The position numbers and the translations under genes are program-made. Shown in pieces: positions 15,685-22,526 of a stretch of 41,296 nucleotides of DNA. The stretch is from Gammaproteobacteria bacterium (GTDB lineage Bacteria > Pseudomonadota > Gammaproteobacteria > Pseudomonadales > Azotimanducaceae). The notes below the pieces were generated by a model. That model made no database searches. It worked only from the letters and a program-made list of their open reading frames with translations, and was not told the DNA's origin. The DNA lies in NCBI GenBank assembly GCA_018656865.1, contig JABHYO010000030.1, positions 1 through 41,296 on the forward strand, in the 5' to 3' direction. Position 1 is the stretch's first letter; every line of letters starts with the position of its first letter.

Positions 15685-17510
15685 TGCGACTCAGAGTGGT
15701 CATTGTTCTATTCTGCTTTACGGGTATGAATGCGCTCGCCTCTCATCACGGCTGGAGTCCGGTTGAGGCCTTCAGCAATGCTGATGGCACGCTTCAGTTC
15801 GTTGAAATGACGACAAACGGCAATGGTGAATCCAGTCTGACTGCAGCGAAACTGGATGCGACGAATCTTTCAACTAACGCCTTCAAACAGTTCACCATTG
15901 CTGATCTCAGCAGTTCCAGCACCGCCGGTAAGTCGTTGCTGATTGCCACTTCAGGTTTTGAAGCGGTCTATGGCATCACGCCGGATTTCATCATCGAAGA
16001 CAATTTCCTGACGATGACGGCTGGGGATGTCTGGTATAACCAGGCACTAACCTGGTCGGACGGGCTGCCGATTGATGGGTGGCAGTCCTACGCCACCGGT
16101 GGTGTGATCCAGGCGGCGACACCGAAAAATTTTAGTGGTGATACTGTCACGCTGACGGAACCGGTTTTGGCGACGACCGCCACACAGTACCTGATGACCA
16201 AGTCAACGAGTGCCAACATTACAACGCTGCATATTGTTAACACGTCAGATGAAGCGCAATCATTTACTGGGACACTCTATAACGGTGACGGTGAACAGCA
16301 GGGCAGCGCAGAGGTGGCCCTTCACATTGGCAGCGTTGCCAGCAAGGGGCGCATCAAATTGACCTCGGGCGATCTTGAGACCTTATTTGGGGTGCCAACC
16401 TGGAATGGCCCTGCGATGCTGGAAGTCCAGGGCACTGCCAGCTTTTCTTTGATGAGTAAGCTGATCAGCCCGAGTGGACTCGTCAGCAATACCAACTGCG
16501 TTCGTGAAGCCCGTATGCTCAATATTGAGGGCGCCGATTCTGCTGATATGACCTATGTGAGATTTATCAATACGTCGTCTTCAACTATCAGCAATGTTAC
16601 CGGCACGCTTTACGACGCGAATGGCGCTGTCATTGGCACGGCAGATTCTGAGGTCGTAGCATCGCTCGCGCCCAAGGAGCAGATCTGGGTCAATCGCAAT
16701 AGTTTTCAAACGACTTTTGGTGCCGAGTGGAATGGCGAAGCCATGTTGGAGGTCGGTGATGTTGCCGGTCTCAAATTACTCAATTTGAATTTCGTTAATG
16801 GCGAGACCTTTTTCAACTTCTCCTGTTTCGAGACCTCCGATTCATCTGACGTCTACCTGATGACAACATCAACCAGTGCCAATATTTCAAATTTGCATAT
16901 CGTCAATACGTCATCGTTGGCCCAGTCGTTTTCGGGAACGCTCTACAACGGCAGTGGCGTGCAGCAGGGCGAAGCCGGTCAGGCACTACACGCAGGCACG
17001 GTTGCATCGAAAGGACGGGTAATTCTCAATGCTGCTGACTTAGAGGCGATCTTTGGAGTTTCAGCCTGGAGCGGGCCGGCGCTGCTGGATGTTTCCGGCG
17101 GCTATGACTTCGAACTGATGATCAAGCTGGAAAGTCCAAGTGGGTTGATCAGCAATACCAATTGCGTACGCCAGAACGAGGTGCACAATATCGAAGGTGC
17201 AGATTCTCAGGACATGACATTCGTGCGCTTTATTAATATCGGTGACAGTACGATGTCTGCAATCACGGGTACGCTTTATGACCTTGATGGCAATGTCATC
17301 GGAACCGCCGACACTGAACTGGTGGACAGTCTTGCGCCAAAAGAAGCCGTCTGGCGTAATCGTAATAATCTCGTCGATCTGTTTGGAGACACCTGGAATG
17401 GTGAGGCACTGCTCAAGGTCTCGGGAAGCTCTGATTTGCGCTTGTTAAACCTCAACTTTGCAAACAGCGAAACTTTCTTTAACTTCTCCTGTTACGAATC
17501 CTCAAATTAA
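15684..17510 (+). CDS. secreted protein with four tandem beta modules (A-B-A'-B')
   Basis: A 608-residue exported protein, signal peptide MRLRVVIVLFCFTGMNALA. Residues about 20-160 form a lamin-tail-like domain (TLQFVEMTTNG ... LLIATSGFEAVYGITPDFI). Then a block of about 220 residues occurs twice, at residues 169 and 391. Each block holds two related modules of about 100 residues. One contains LHIVNTS...GTLYNG...WNGPAMLEV...SNTNC, the other VRFINTS...GTLYDANG...WNGEAMLEV...FFNFSC. Each module ends in one conserved Cys. The pattern suggests adhesion or surface display and a duplication of a two-module ancestor. The ATG overlaps the barrel gene's stop by one base, so the two are coupled. Confidence 0.78.
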   Translation: MRLRVVIVLFCFTGMNALASHHGWSPVEAFSNADGTLQFVEMTTNGNGESSLTAAKLDATNLSTNAFKQFTIADLSSSSTAGKSLLIATSGFEAVYGITPDFIIEDNFLTMTAGDVWYNQALTWSDGLPIDGWQSYATGGVIQAATPKNFSGDTVTLTEPVLATTATQYLMTKSTSANITTLHIVNTSDEAQSFTGTLYNGDGEQQGSAEVALHIGSVASKGRIKLTSGDLETLFGVPTWNGPAMLEVQGTASFSLMSKLISPSGLVSNTNCVREARMLNIEGADSADMTYVRFINTSSSTISNVTGTLYDANGAVIGTADSEVVASLAPKEQIWVNRNSFQTTFGAEWNGEAMLEVGDVAGLKLLNLNFVNGETFFNFSCFETSDSSDVYLMTTSTSANISNLHIVNTSSLAQSFSGTLYNGSGVQQGEAGQALHAGTVASKGRVILNAADLEAIFGVSAWSGPALLDVSGGYDFELMIKLESPSGLISNTNCVRQNEVHNIEGADSQDMTFVRFINIGDSTMSAITGTLYDLDGNVIGTADTELVDSLAPKEAVWRNRNNLVDLFGDTWNGEALLKVSGSSDLRLLNLNFANSETFFNFSCYESSN

Positions 17511-17522
17511 AAGGCGTCATTC

Positions 17523-18584
17523 ATGGAAATAGGTATCTGCACTCCGAGTCATGTCGGTGATATAGATTATGTGGTTCGTGCCGAAGAACTGGGGTACAGC
17601 CATGCCTGGCTCGCTGACAGCCAGATGATCTGGTCTGACTGCTATGCGGCCCTGGCCCTGGCGGCGGATCGGACATCACGGATCAATCTGGGCACAGGCG
17701 TTGCGATCACCGGCACGCGACCGCCGTCGGTCAACGCCGCTGGTATTGCGACAATTAATGCGCTGGCACCTGGCCGGACCTTTTTTGGCGTCGGTTCGGG
17801 TAACACGGCGATGCGCATCATGGGGCTGCCACCGCACCGAATCGCACAATTTGATCGCTACCTGACGGAACTGAAACCGCTCCTGAAAGGTGAAGAAGCC
17901 ATGATGCGTCATGGTGATCGAGAAATTCCCATCCGTCATGTCATGCCTGACAGGGGATTCGTTAACTTTGAAGATCCGATCCCGGTCTATATCTCAGGAT
18001 TTGGACCCAGGTCACTGGCACTTGCCGGTAAGCATGGTGATGGCGCGGTGCTGACGATGCCTCGTAGCCCAGCCGTTATGGAGAAAGTCTGGGCCATGTT
18101 GGAGGCGGATGCACCGGCTGGATTCAGCCGCGATGATTTCTATCTCACCGCAATGACCGCGATGATCGTGCGCGAACCAGACGAACCGATAGATTCACCA
18201 AGAATCAGGCATGAATGCGGGGCAATGGTCATGGCATCTATTCACTACGCCTACGATCAGTGGCGCAACTTCGGGCAGCAGCCGCCCAATGCCTATGCGA
18301 GTATCTGGGAAGACTACACAAATCTGCTCGATGGATTCCCCGAGGAGAGGCGTCATCAGCGCATTCACCTGGGGCACAATTGCTGGGTTCAGCCGGAAGA
18401 AGAAAAGTTCGTGACGGCAGACATGATCAAGGCAACATGCCTCGTCGGCACCCAGGATGAACTGATTGACCAGCTTCGGGCGCTGGACGAGGCGGGGCTT
18501 GACCAGATTATGAATCTACCTTCGTTCGACCCTCGCTTCGAGGTGCTCGAAGCGATTGCCGAGAAGATCATTCCTTATGTCTAA
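17523..18584 (+). CDS. LLM-class flavin-dependent oxidoreductase
   Basis: This 353-residue protein has the bacterial luciferase-like barrel, beginning MEIGICTPSHVGDIDYVVRA. Family landmarks include LGYSHAWLADSQMIW, INLGTGVAITGTRPPSV, RTFFGVGSGNTAMRIMG and PVYISGFGPRSLALAGKHGDGAV. Such enzymes use FMN or F420 and include methylenetetrahydromethanopterin reductase-type and monooxygenase-type members; the substrate is unknown. It starts 12 bases after the repeat-protein gene but is unrelated in function. It converges on the UGSC operon, 31 bp away, and may belong to the same metabolism. Confidence 0.88.
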   Translation: MEIGICTPSHVGDIDYVVRAEELGYSHAWLADSQMIWSDCYAALALAADRTSRINLGTGVAITGTRPPSVNAAGIATINALAPGRTFFGVGSGNTAMRIMGLPPHRIAQFDRYLTELKPLLKGEEAMMRHGDREIPIRHVMPDRGFVNFEDPIPVYISGFGPRSLALAGKHGDGAVLTMPRSPAVMEKVWAMLEADAPAGFSRDDFYLTAMTAMIVREPDEPIDSPRIRHECGAMVMASIHYAYDQWRNFGQQPPNAYASIWEDYTNLLDGFPEERRHQRIHLGHNCWVQPEEEKFVTADMIKATCLVGTQDELIDQLRALDEAGLDQIMNLPSFDPRFEVLEAIAEKIIPYV

Positions 18585-18615
18585 GTAGGTACGCTCAGGA
18601 TGACGCTTGATAGCG

Positions 18616-19392
18616 TTATCTGGCGCCCTGGCCGTCATCAACTTTGACGAAGGTGCCGGTTACGCACTCAGACGCAGGTGACAGAAAGTAGAGCAGTGTT
18701 GAATCCAATTGCGCTGGATTGCCGATTCGCTTTCGCGGAAAGTGCTGGGAGATGTCTCCTAGCCGCTCGAGCATGCCGTCCATCATTTCAGATTCAAACG
18801 CACCTGGTGCAATGGCGTTGACGTTGATATGGAATCTGGACCACTCGACGGCCATCGTTTCAGTCATGCGTACAACTGCGGCCTTGGTGGTTGAATAGAG
18901 CGCAGCACCGTTGCCGTCGTATCTGAAGGCACCCGTGGACGAAAGATTGACGATGCGGCCAGGTTGCTTGGCAGCCATCAGGCGACGGGCGACCTCACAG
19001 GAAAGCTTCCATGGACCAACCAGGTTGGTGGAAAAGACCGTGTCGATAAACTCATCGCTCATCTTGGTCGCTCGCTGAGCATCCGGAATGCCGGCGTTGT
19101 TCACGAGGATGTCGACCATGCCCAGTGCAGCTTCTGTTTTGTCGACAACTTCTTTAATCTGTTCCGGCTTTGTGATGTCGAAGGGGATTGGCTCACAGGT
19201 ACCACCGGCAGCGCGAATTTCTGCCGCTACTTCGTCCAGCCGGTCTGCCCGGCGACCTGTAAGCGCGACACTGGCACCGGCTGCCGCAATCACCTGGGCA
19301 AAACGTTTACCCAGACCAGCGGTAGCGCCGGTAACGATGGCGACGCGACCGGATAAATCATTTGATACATAGGGGAGAGGGAAATCAGACAT
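18616..19392 (-). CDS. SDR family NAD(P)-dependent oxidoreductase
   Basis: A 258-residue classical short-chain dehydrogenase/reductase. The cofactor motif TGATAGLGKRFA (TGxxxGxG) is near residue 21, followed by ALTGRRADRL. NNAG is in VDILVNNAGIP, and the catalytic Ser/Tyr/Lys are in NLSSTG and YSTTKAA. The C-terminus carries GTFVKVDDGQGAR. It resembles gluconate 5-dehydrogenase/3-oxoacyl reductase-type SDRs, but the substrate is open. It is the third gene of the operon led by the UGSC selenoprotein, starting 23 bases after the partner protein, so it probably oxidises or reduces an intermediate of that pathway. Confidence 0.9.
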   Translation of the reverse strand: MSDFPLPYVSNDLSGRVAIVTGATAGLGKRFAQVIAAAGASVALTGRRADRLDEVAAEIRAAGGTCEPIPFDITKPEQIKEVVDKTEAALGMVDILVNNAGIPDAQRATKMSDEFIDTVFSTNLVGPWKLSCEVARRLMAAKQPGRIVNLSSTGAFRYDGNGAALYSTTKAAVVRMTETMAVEWSRFHINVNAIAPGAFESEMMDGMLERLGDISQHFPRKRIGNPAQLDSTLLYFLSPASECVTGTFVKVDDGQGAR

Positions 19393-19415
19393 GTTTTACC
19401 TTTTGGATTTATCGA

Positions 19416-20501
19416 TTAAGAAACAGTATTTGAGGCGAGGCCAGGGACCTCGCAGAAAAATTCGGACTCAACTTTAACAGAAGAAGGCGAGTTTTTGTGC
19501 GTGCCCGCACACCAGGACGGCATCACCATTGAGTAAAGCCCGCTTCCTCCGGCCATGATGATGAGAATCTGTTCTGGGCCGGTAAATGCATAGCGGTCAC
19601 CGGTTGCGTTGGCAGCGCCGGAAAATCCGGGTACCAGCTGTCTCATCTCTTCAACGCTGATTTTGCTGCGACTAAAAATTTCAGCCGCGATATCGGCTCG
19701 GCTCAGGCCCGCGCCAGCCAACAGGTTGGCGTGATCCGGATTCAGGACAACGGTCGCCGTGCCTCTGGTGAGAGTGGCATTGTTTGTTGCGGCATTGGTG
19801 AGACCAACAGCCAGCACGTTGAGAAGGTATTGATAGGCATTCAGGTCATCACCATCGGCAGAAAATATGACAGAGTGTGGTGCTTCAGCACCAATCACAG
19901 TGACAACACTATCTTCCGGTTCAAAGCCGAGATCGACATGCAGAGGCGGTAAGGGGCTCTGCTCCTCGTCTTCTGCTAGGCAATAGGTAAATTTGCCCGG
20001 ATGACCGAGCAACGCCATATCCGAGGTGCCAGCTCGACCGCCTCCAATGTTGATCATGGCAAGGCGTAGCGCCCGGCCTATGGATGCATTTGCTCGATGG
20101 CCAGGTCCGAGTGCGCCGTGACTGGATGAGACGGGTCCGCAGTTGTGGCGGGCAGGTCCATTAACGATGATGAGTGGCGCAGTACAATGGGTGGTTGCCT
20201 GCATTTCGGTGAGATCAAAAACAGGATCGATTACAGCTTTGACCGCAGCAACAACGACCGGCATGTAGTCGGGCAAACAGCCTGCCATGACTGCTGCGAC
20301 CGCGACTTTTTCCATGGTGGCGATACCGTGCCCCGGCCCCATCGTGCCCAGAACCATGTCGGCTTCCTGACCTGATGCCAAAACCATGCGAGCGACCCTG
20401 TCATGTGTCGGAATGATGACAGGTAGCCCATCGGTGCAGGCTCGGCTGTGAAGATCTTCCAGTGCGGCTGCCTCATCAACTGCCTTCAGCAATTCACCCA
20501 C
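19416..20501 (-). CDS. conserved protein of unknown function, operon partner of the UGSC selenoprotein
   Basis: A 361-residue soluble protein whose enzymatic role I do not recognise. It has several glycine-rich conserved-looking stretches: GTMGPGHGIATMEKVAVAAVMAGC, THCTAPLIIVNGPARHNCG, GHRANASIGRALRLAMINIGGG and LLGHPGKFTYCLAED. Cysteines and His-rich loops are frequent, consistent with a redox or lyase-like enzyme. I chose GTG at 20501, which follows GAGG at six bases and overlaps the selenoprotein stop by eight bases. The frame is open back to an ATG at 20540, which has no ribosome-binding site. The tight overlap suggests the two proteins form a complex or a stoichiometric pair. Confidence 0.78.
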   Translation of the reverse strand: MGELLKAVDEAAALEDLHSRACTDGLPVIIPTHDRVARMVLASGQEADMVLGTMGPGHGIATMEKVAVAAVMAGCLPDYMPVVVAAVKAVIDPVFDLTEMQATTHCTAPLIIVNGPARHNCGPVSSSHGALGPGHRANASIGRALRLAMINIGGGRAGTSDMALLGHPGKFTYCLAEDEEQSPLPPLHVDLGFEPEDSVVTVIGAEAPHSVIFSADGDDLNAYQYLLNVLAVGLTNAATNNATLTRGTATVVLNPDHANLLAGAGLSRADIAAEIFSRSKISVEEMRQLVPGFSGAANATGDRYAFTGPEQILIIMAGGSGLYSMVMPSWCAGTHKNSPSSVKVESEFFCEVPGLASNTVS

Positions 20502-21030
20502 TGGCTGCCTCAAGAGCTTCGATGACAAGTGGTGCAACATCGCGAGCCACTTGTTGGATGTTAGCGGAGCCCGTTCCTGCTACTGGATGTGGCAGTTTGA
20601 CCCGAGGAACATCGGGCATACCCAGAGACTGAGCGACGAAATCACCCTGGGGCCAGAATTCTTCAGTAACGAGTGCCACAGCAGGCAGGCCTAATTTCGC
20701 TAGATTCACGCCGTCACGCACGGTGCCGGTAGTACACGAACCTCAATGGCCATAGGCGGCAATTACCGCCTGGCAGTCGCCCTTTATCTGATTCAAAAGT
20801 TCATCGTTGGCCGGGACTGATGCATTGCCTTTGTTGTAGGCGTGAACCTCAATGCCAGGTTCGAGATCCTTCATGGCCTGTTCAAGACTGGTCAGGAAGT
20901 TTTCGGAATCCGGGAACCCGTTGGCAAGAAATCCAACACTGACTGCGTTGGCACCTCGGATGGCGATGGACAGTTCATAGGGGTAATTTTGGATGCCGAC
21001 TTCGGCTTCTGGATTGTGATATTCGATCAT
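20494..21030 (-). CDS. UGSC-type selenoprotein (TGA at 20743-20745 read as selenocysteine)
   Basis: The frame gives 178 residues if the single in-frame TGA is Sec96. The residues after it read GSCTTGTVRDGVNLAKLGLP, giving a U-G-S-C (UxxC) redox-type motif. The preceding sequence ends DCQAVIAAYGH. This fits the UGSC-type selenoproteins known from marine sequence surveys, whose function is not established. The downstream part stays open with clear protein-like content (VALVTEEFWPQGDFVAQSLG) to the stop at 20494. selC, selA and selB in the same window make recoding credible. The ATG has GAGG upstream. The gene heads an operon with the partner protein and the SDR. Without recoding it would wrongly be called two fragments. 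Confidence 0.86.
20703..20742 (-). promoter_or_regulatory. candidate bacterial SECIS element of the UGSC gene
   Basis: Directly after the TGA, on the minus strand, GGUUCGUG can pair with CGUGAAUC (eight pairs including wobble). Inside it, CCGU pairs with ACGG around the loop GCGUG, which begins 24 bases past the TGA. The position and a GU-containing apical loop fit a bacterial selenocysteine insertion element, but the fold was found by eye and the 5' side bulge is large. Confidence 0.35.
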
Positions 21031-21144
21031 ATATTTATCCTCGCGATTTTCGAGTATAGCGCTAACCGATGAGTGGTGCAGGCATTGGTTGACAACGCGG
21101 CCCCAGGGTCAGAACCTATAGTCGTTAAGATCAGGAGTGATGTT

Positions 21145-21903
21145 GTGAATCGAACTATTGTTGGTGTAGCAGTTGTTGTTGTGATTGCGGCGATTGCCGG
21201 AGTCGGCATCTATATCAGTCAGAGTCTCGATGGCGTGGTAAAAAATGCCATTGAAACTGTCGGTACCGAGTCCACAGGGACTAAGGTCGTGGTGAAAGAT
21301 GTGAAGCTCAGCCTTAGTGAGGGGGCTGGTGTTGTCTCAGGCCTTACAGTCGCTAATCCGACAGGCTTTTCGGCGGAGAAGCTCTTCGTCATGGATAGTA
21401 TTCTCGTCGATATCGATCCCGCATCGCTGGTGGAGGAGGTTTACATCATCGATACCATTGCCATTGACGGCGCTCGTGTTCTGGCCGAGCAGGTTGGTGG
21501 CGGCACCAATATACAGGCATTGATGAACGGGATGTCCTCTGAAGCAAGTGGTAGTGGGGAAGGCGAGGGAGACGAGGAAGGTCAGGAAGTACAGCTTGCC
21601 GTGCGGGAGATCAGTTTTACCAATGGCAATCTTGACTTGCGAAGTGATGTGCTTGGCGAGCGAACCCTAACATTGCCGGATTTCACATTGAAGGATCTCG
21701 GATCTGCCGAGCAAGGACTGACGCCGGACGAACTAGGCGCCGAAATTGCTACTGAACTACTTGGGCAGGTTAAAGATGCGGTGATGGATGAAATCAGTGA
21801 TCTTGCGCGAGAAGCAGCGATGGTAAAGCTGAAGGAAAAGGTCGGTGAAAAAGCCGCAGCGGGACTTGATAAGCTGAAAGGGTTGTTTAAGAAAGAGGAC
21901 TGA
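21145..21903 (+). CDS. AsmA-like membrane-anchored periplasmic protein
   Basis: A 252-residue protein. One N-terminal TM segment (about residues 5-24, VGVAVVVVIAAIAGVGIYIS) is followed by an AsmA-type beta sequence (TGTKVVVKDVKLSLSEGAGVVSGLTVANPTGF) with later repeats (VREISFTNGNLDLRSDVLGERTLTLPDF). A Gly/Glu-rich linker sits near residue 160, and the C-terminal part is a charged helix rich in Lys and Ala. AsmA relatives affect envelope lipid or outer-membrane assembly, but this is a short version. I chose GTG at 21145 because AGGAG lies seven bases upstream; the frame runs 24 codons further up without a site. Divergent from the UGSC operon, convergent with idi. Confidence 0.7.
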   Translation: MNRTIVGVAVVVVIAAIAGVGIYISQSLDGVVKNAIETVGTESTGTKVVVKDVKLSLSEGAGVVSGLTVANPTGFSAEKLFVMDSILVDIDPASLVEEVYIIDTIAIDGARVLAEQVGGGTNIQALMNGMSSEASGSGEGEGDEEGQEVQLAVREISFTNGNLDLRSDVLGERTLTLPDFTLKDLGSAEQGLTPDELGAEIATELLGQVKDAVMDEISDLAREAAMVKLKEKVGEKAAAGLDKLKGLFKKED

Positions 21904-21935
21904 CCTGCTTCTGCTGATCCGGCCTGGGCCGCTAT

Positions 21936-22526
21936 TCAATCAGACAGAGAACTTCTGGCGTCGTTTTTCGGCACCAGGTCTGCGTAGTCGCTGAAAATGC
22001 ACTGCCATTCCATTTTCATCCATGGTGTGTATTCGTCAGGATTGATGTCGAGCTCGTGATCCAGTTCTTCTTTGCTGAAAAATCGCCAGTCAGAAATTTC
22101 ATGGGGGTTGGCGACAATACTCTTTGCATCGGTGACACCCAACCAGACCCAGCAGAGTTCGTGTTCGGAGCCGATGTCTTCGTAGGGTGCCCGGTACTCG
22201 AACTTGTAGAGGTAGGAAAGGTCGGCTTCGATCCCAAGTTCCTGTTTTAGCCTTCTATGAGCGGCTTCTTCTGATGATTCTCCGGCCCTCGGATGACTGC
22301 AGCAGGTATTGGACCAGTACATCGGCCACAGCATTTTTTGTTCGCTGCGTTTCTGTAGCAAAACCTCCCCTGAAGTATTGAAGATAAAGATAGAAAATGC
22401 CCTGTGCAGGGTGCCGTCGTTCAGGTGGCAGTTCACTTTGGGCATGGTGCCGATAGGCTCATCGTTAGAATTGACGAGTATCAGTTCCTCCAGGTCGGAG
22501 GAGACAACCTCCGCGGTTGTGTTCAC
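21936..22526 (-). CDS. idi: isopentenyl-diphosphate delta-isomerase, type I (Nudix)
   Basis: This 196-residue Nudix protein interconverts isopentenyl and dimethylallyl diphosphate. The catalytic Cys lies in WSNTCCSHPRAGES (Cys76 by alignment with the E. coli NxxCGHP motif), and the acidic pair is in SEHELCWVWLG (Glu121, Glu123). A Nudix-type EEAAHRRLKQELG is present. Metal-binding His are in VNCHLNDGTLHRAFS. Translation starts at GTG and overlaps the stop of the HMG-CoA reductase-mevalonate kinase fusion by four bases (GTGA). It closes the mevalonate operon. Confidence 0.95.
   Translation of the reverse strand: MNTTAEVVSSDLEELILVNSNDEPIGTMPKVNCHLNDGTLHRAFSIFIFNTSGEVLLQKRSEQKMLWPMYWSNTCCSHPRAGESSEEAAHRRLKQELGIEADLSYLYKFEYRAPYEDIGSEHELCWVWLGVTDAKSIVANPHEISDWRFFSKEELDHELDINPDEYTPWMKMEWQCIFSDYADLVPKNDARSSLSD

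Noticed and set aside
18603-18616. Terminator between the LLM gene and the SDR
   Set aside because: Five-pair hairpin ACGCT/AGCGT with a four-base loop, no U-tract, and it touches the SDR stop codon; too weak to call.
20494-20721. Separate small gene starting at a GTG
   Set aside because: It is the in-frame continuation of 20743-21030 past a TGA followed by GSC; read-through as selenocysteine explains both halves, and no ribosome-binding site precedes the GTG.
21920-21931. Terminator between the AsmA-like gene and idi
   Set aside because: CGGC/GCCG is only four base pairs with no U-tract.
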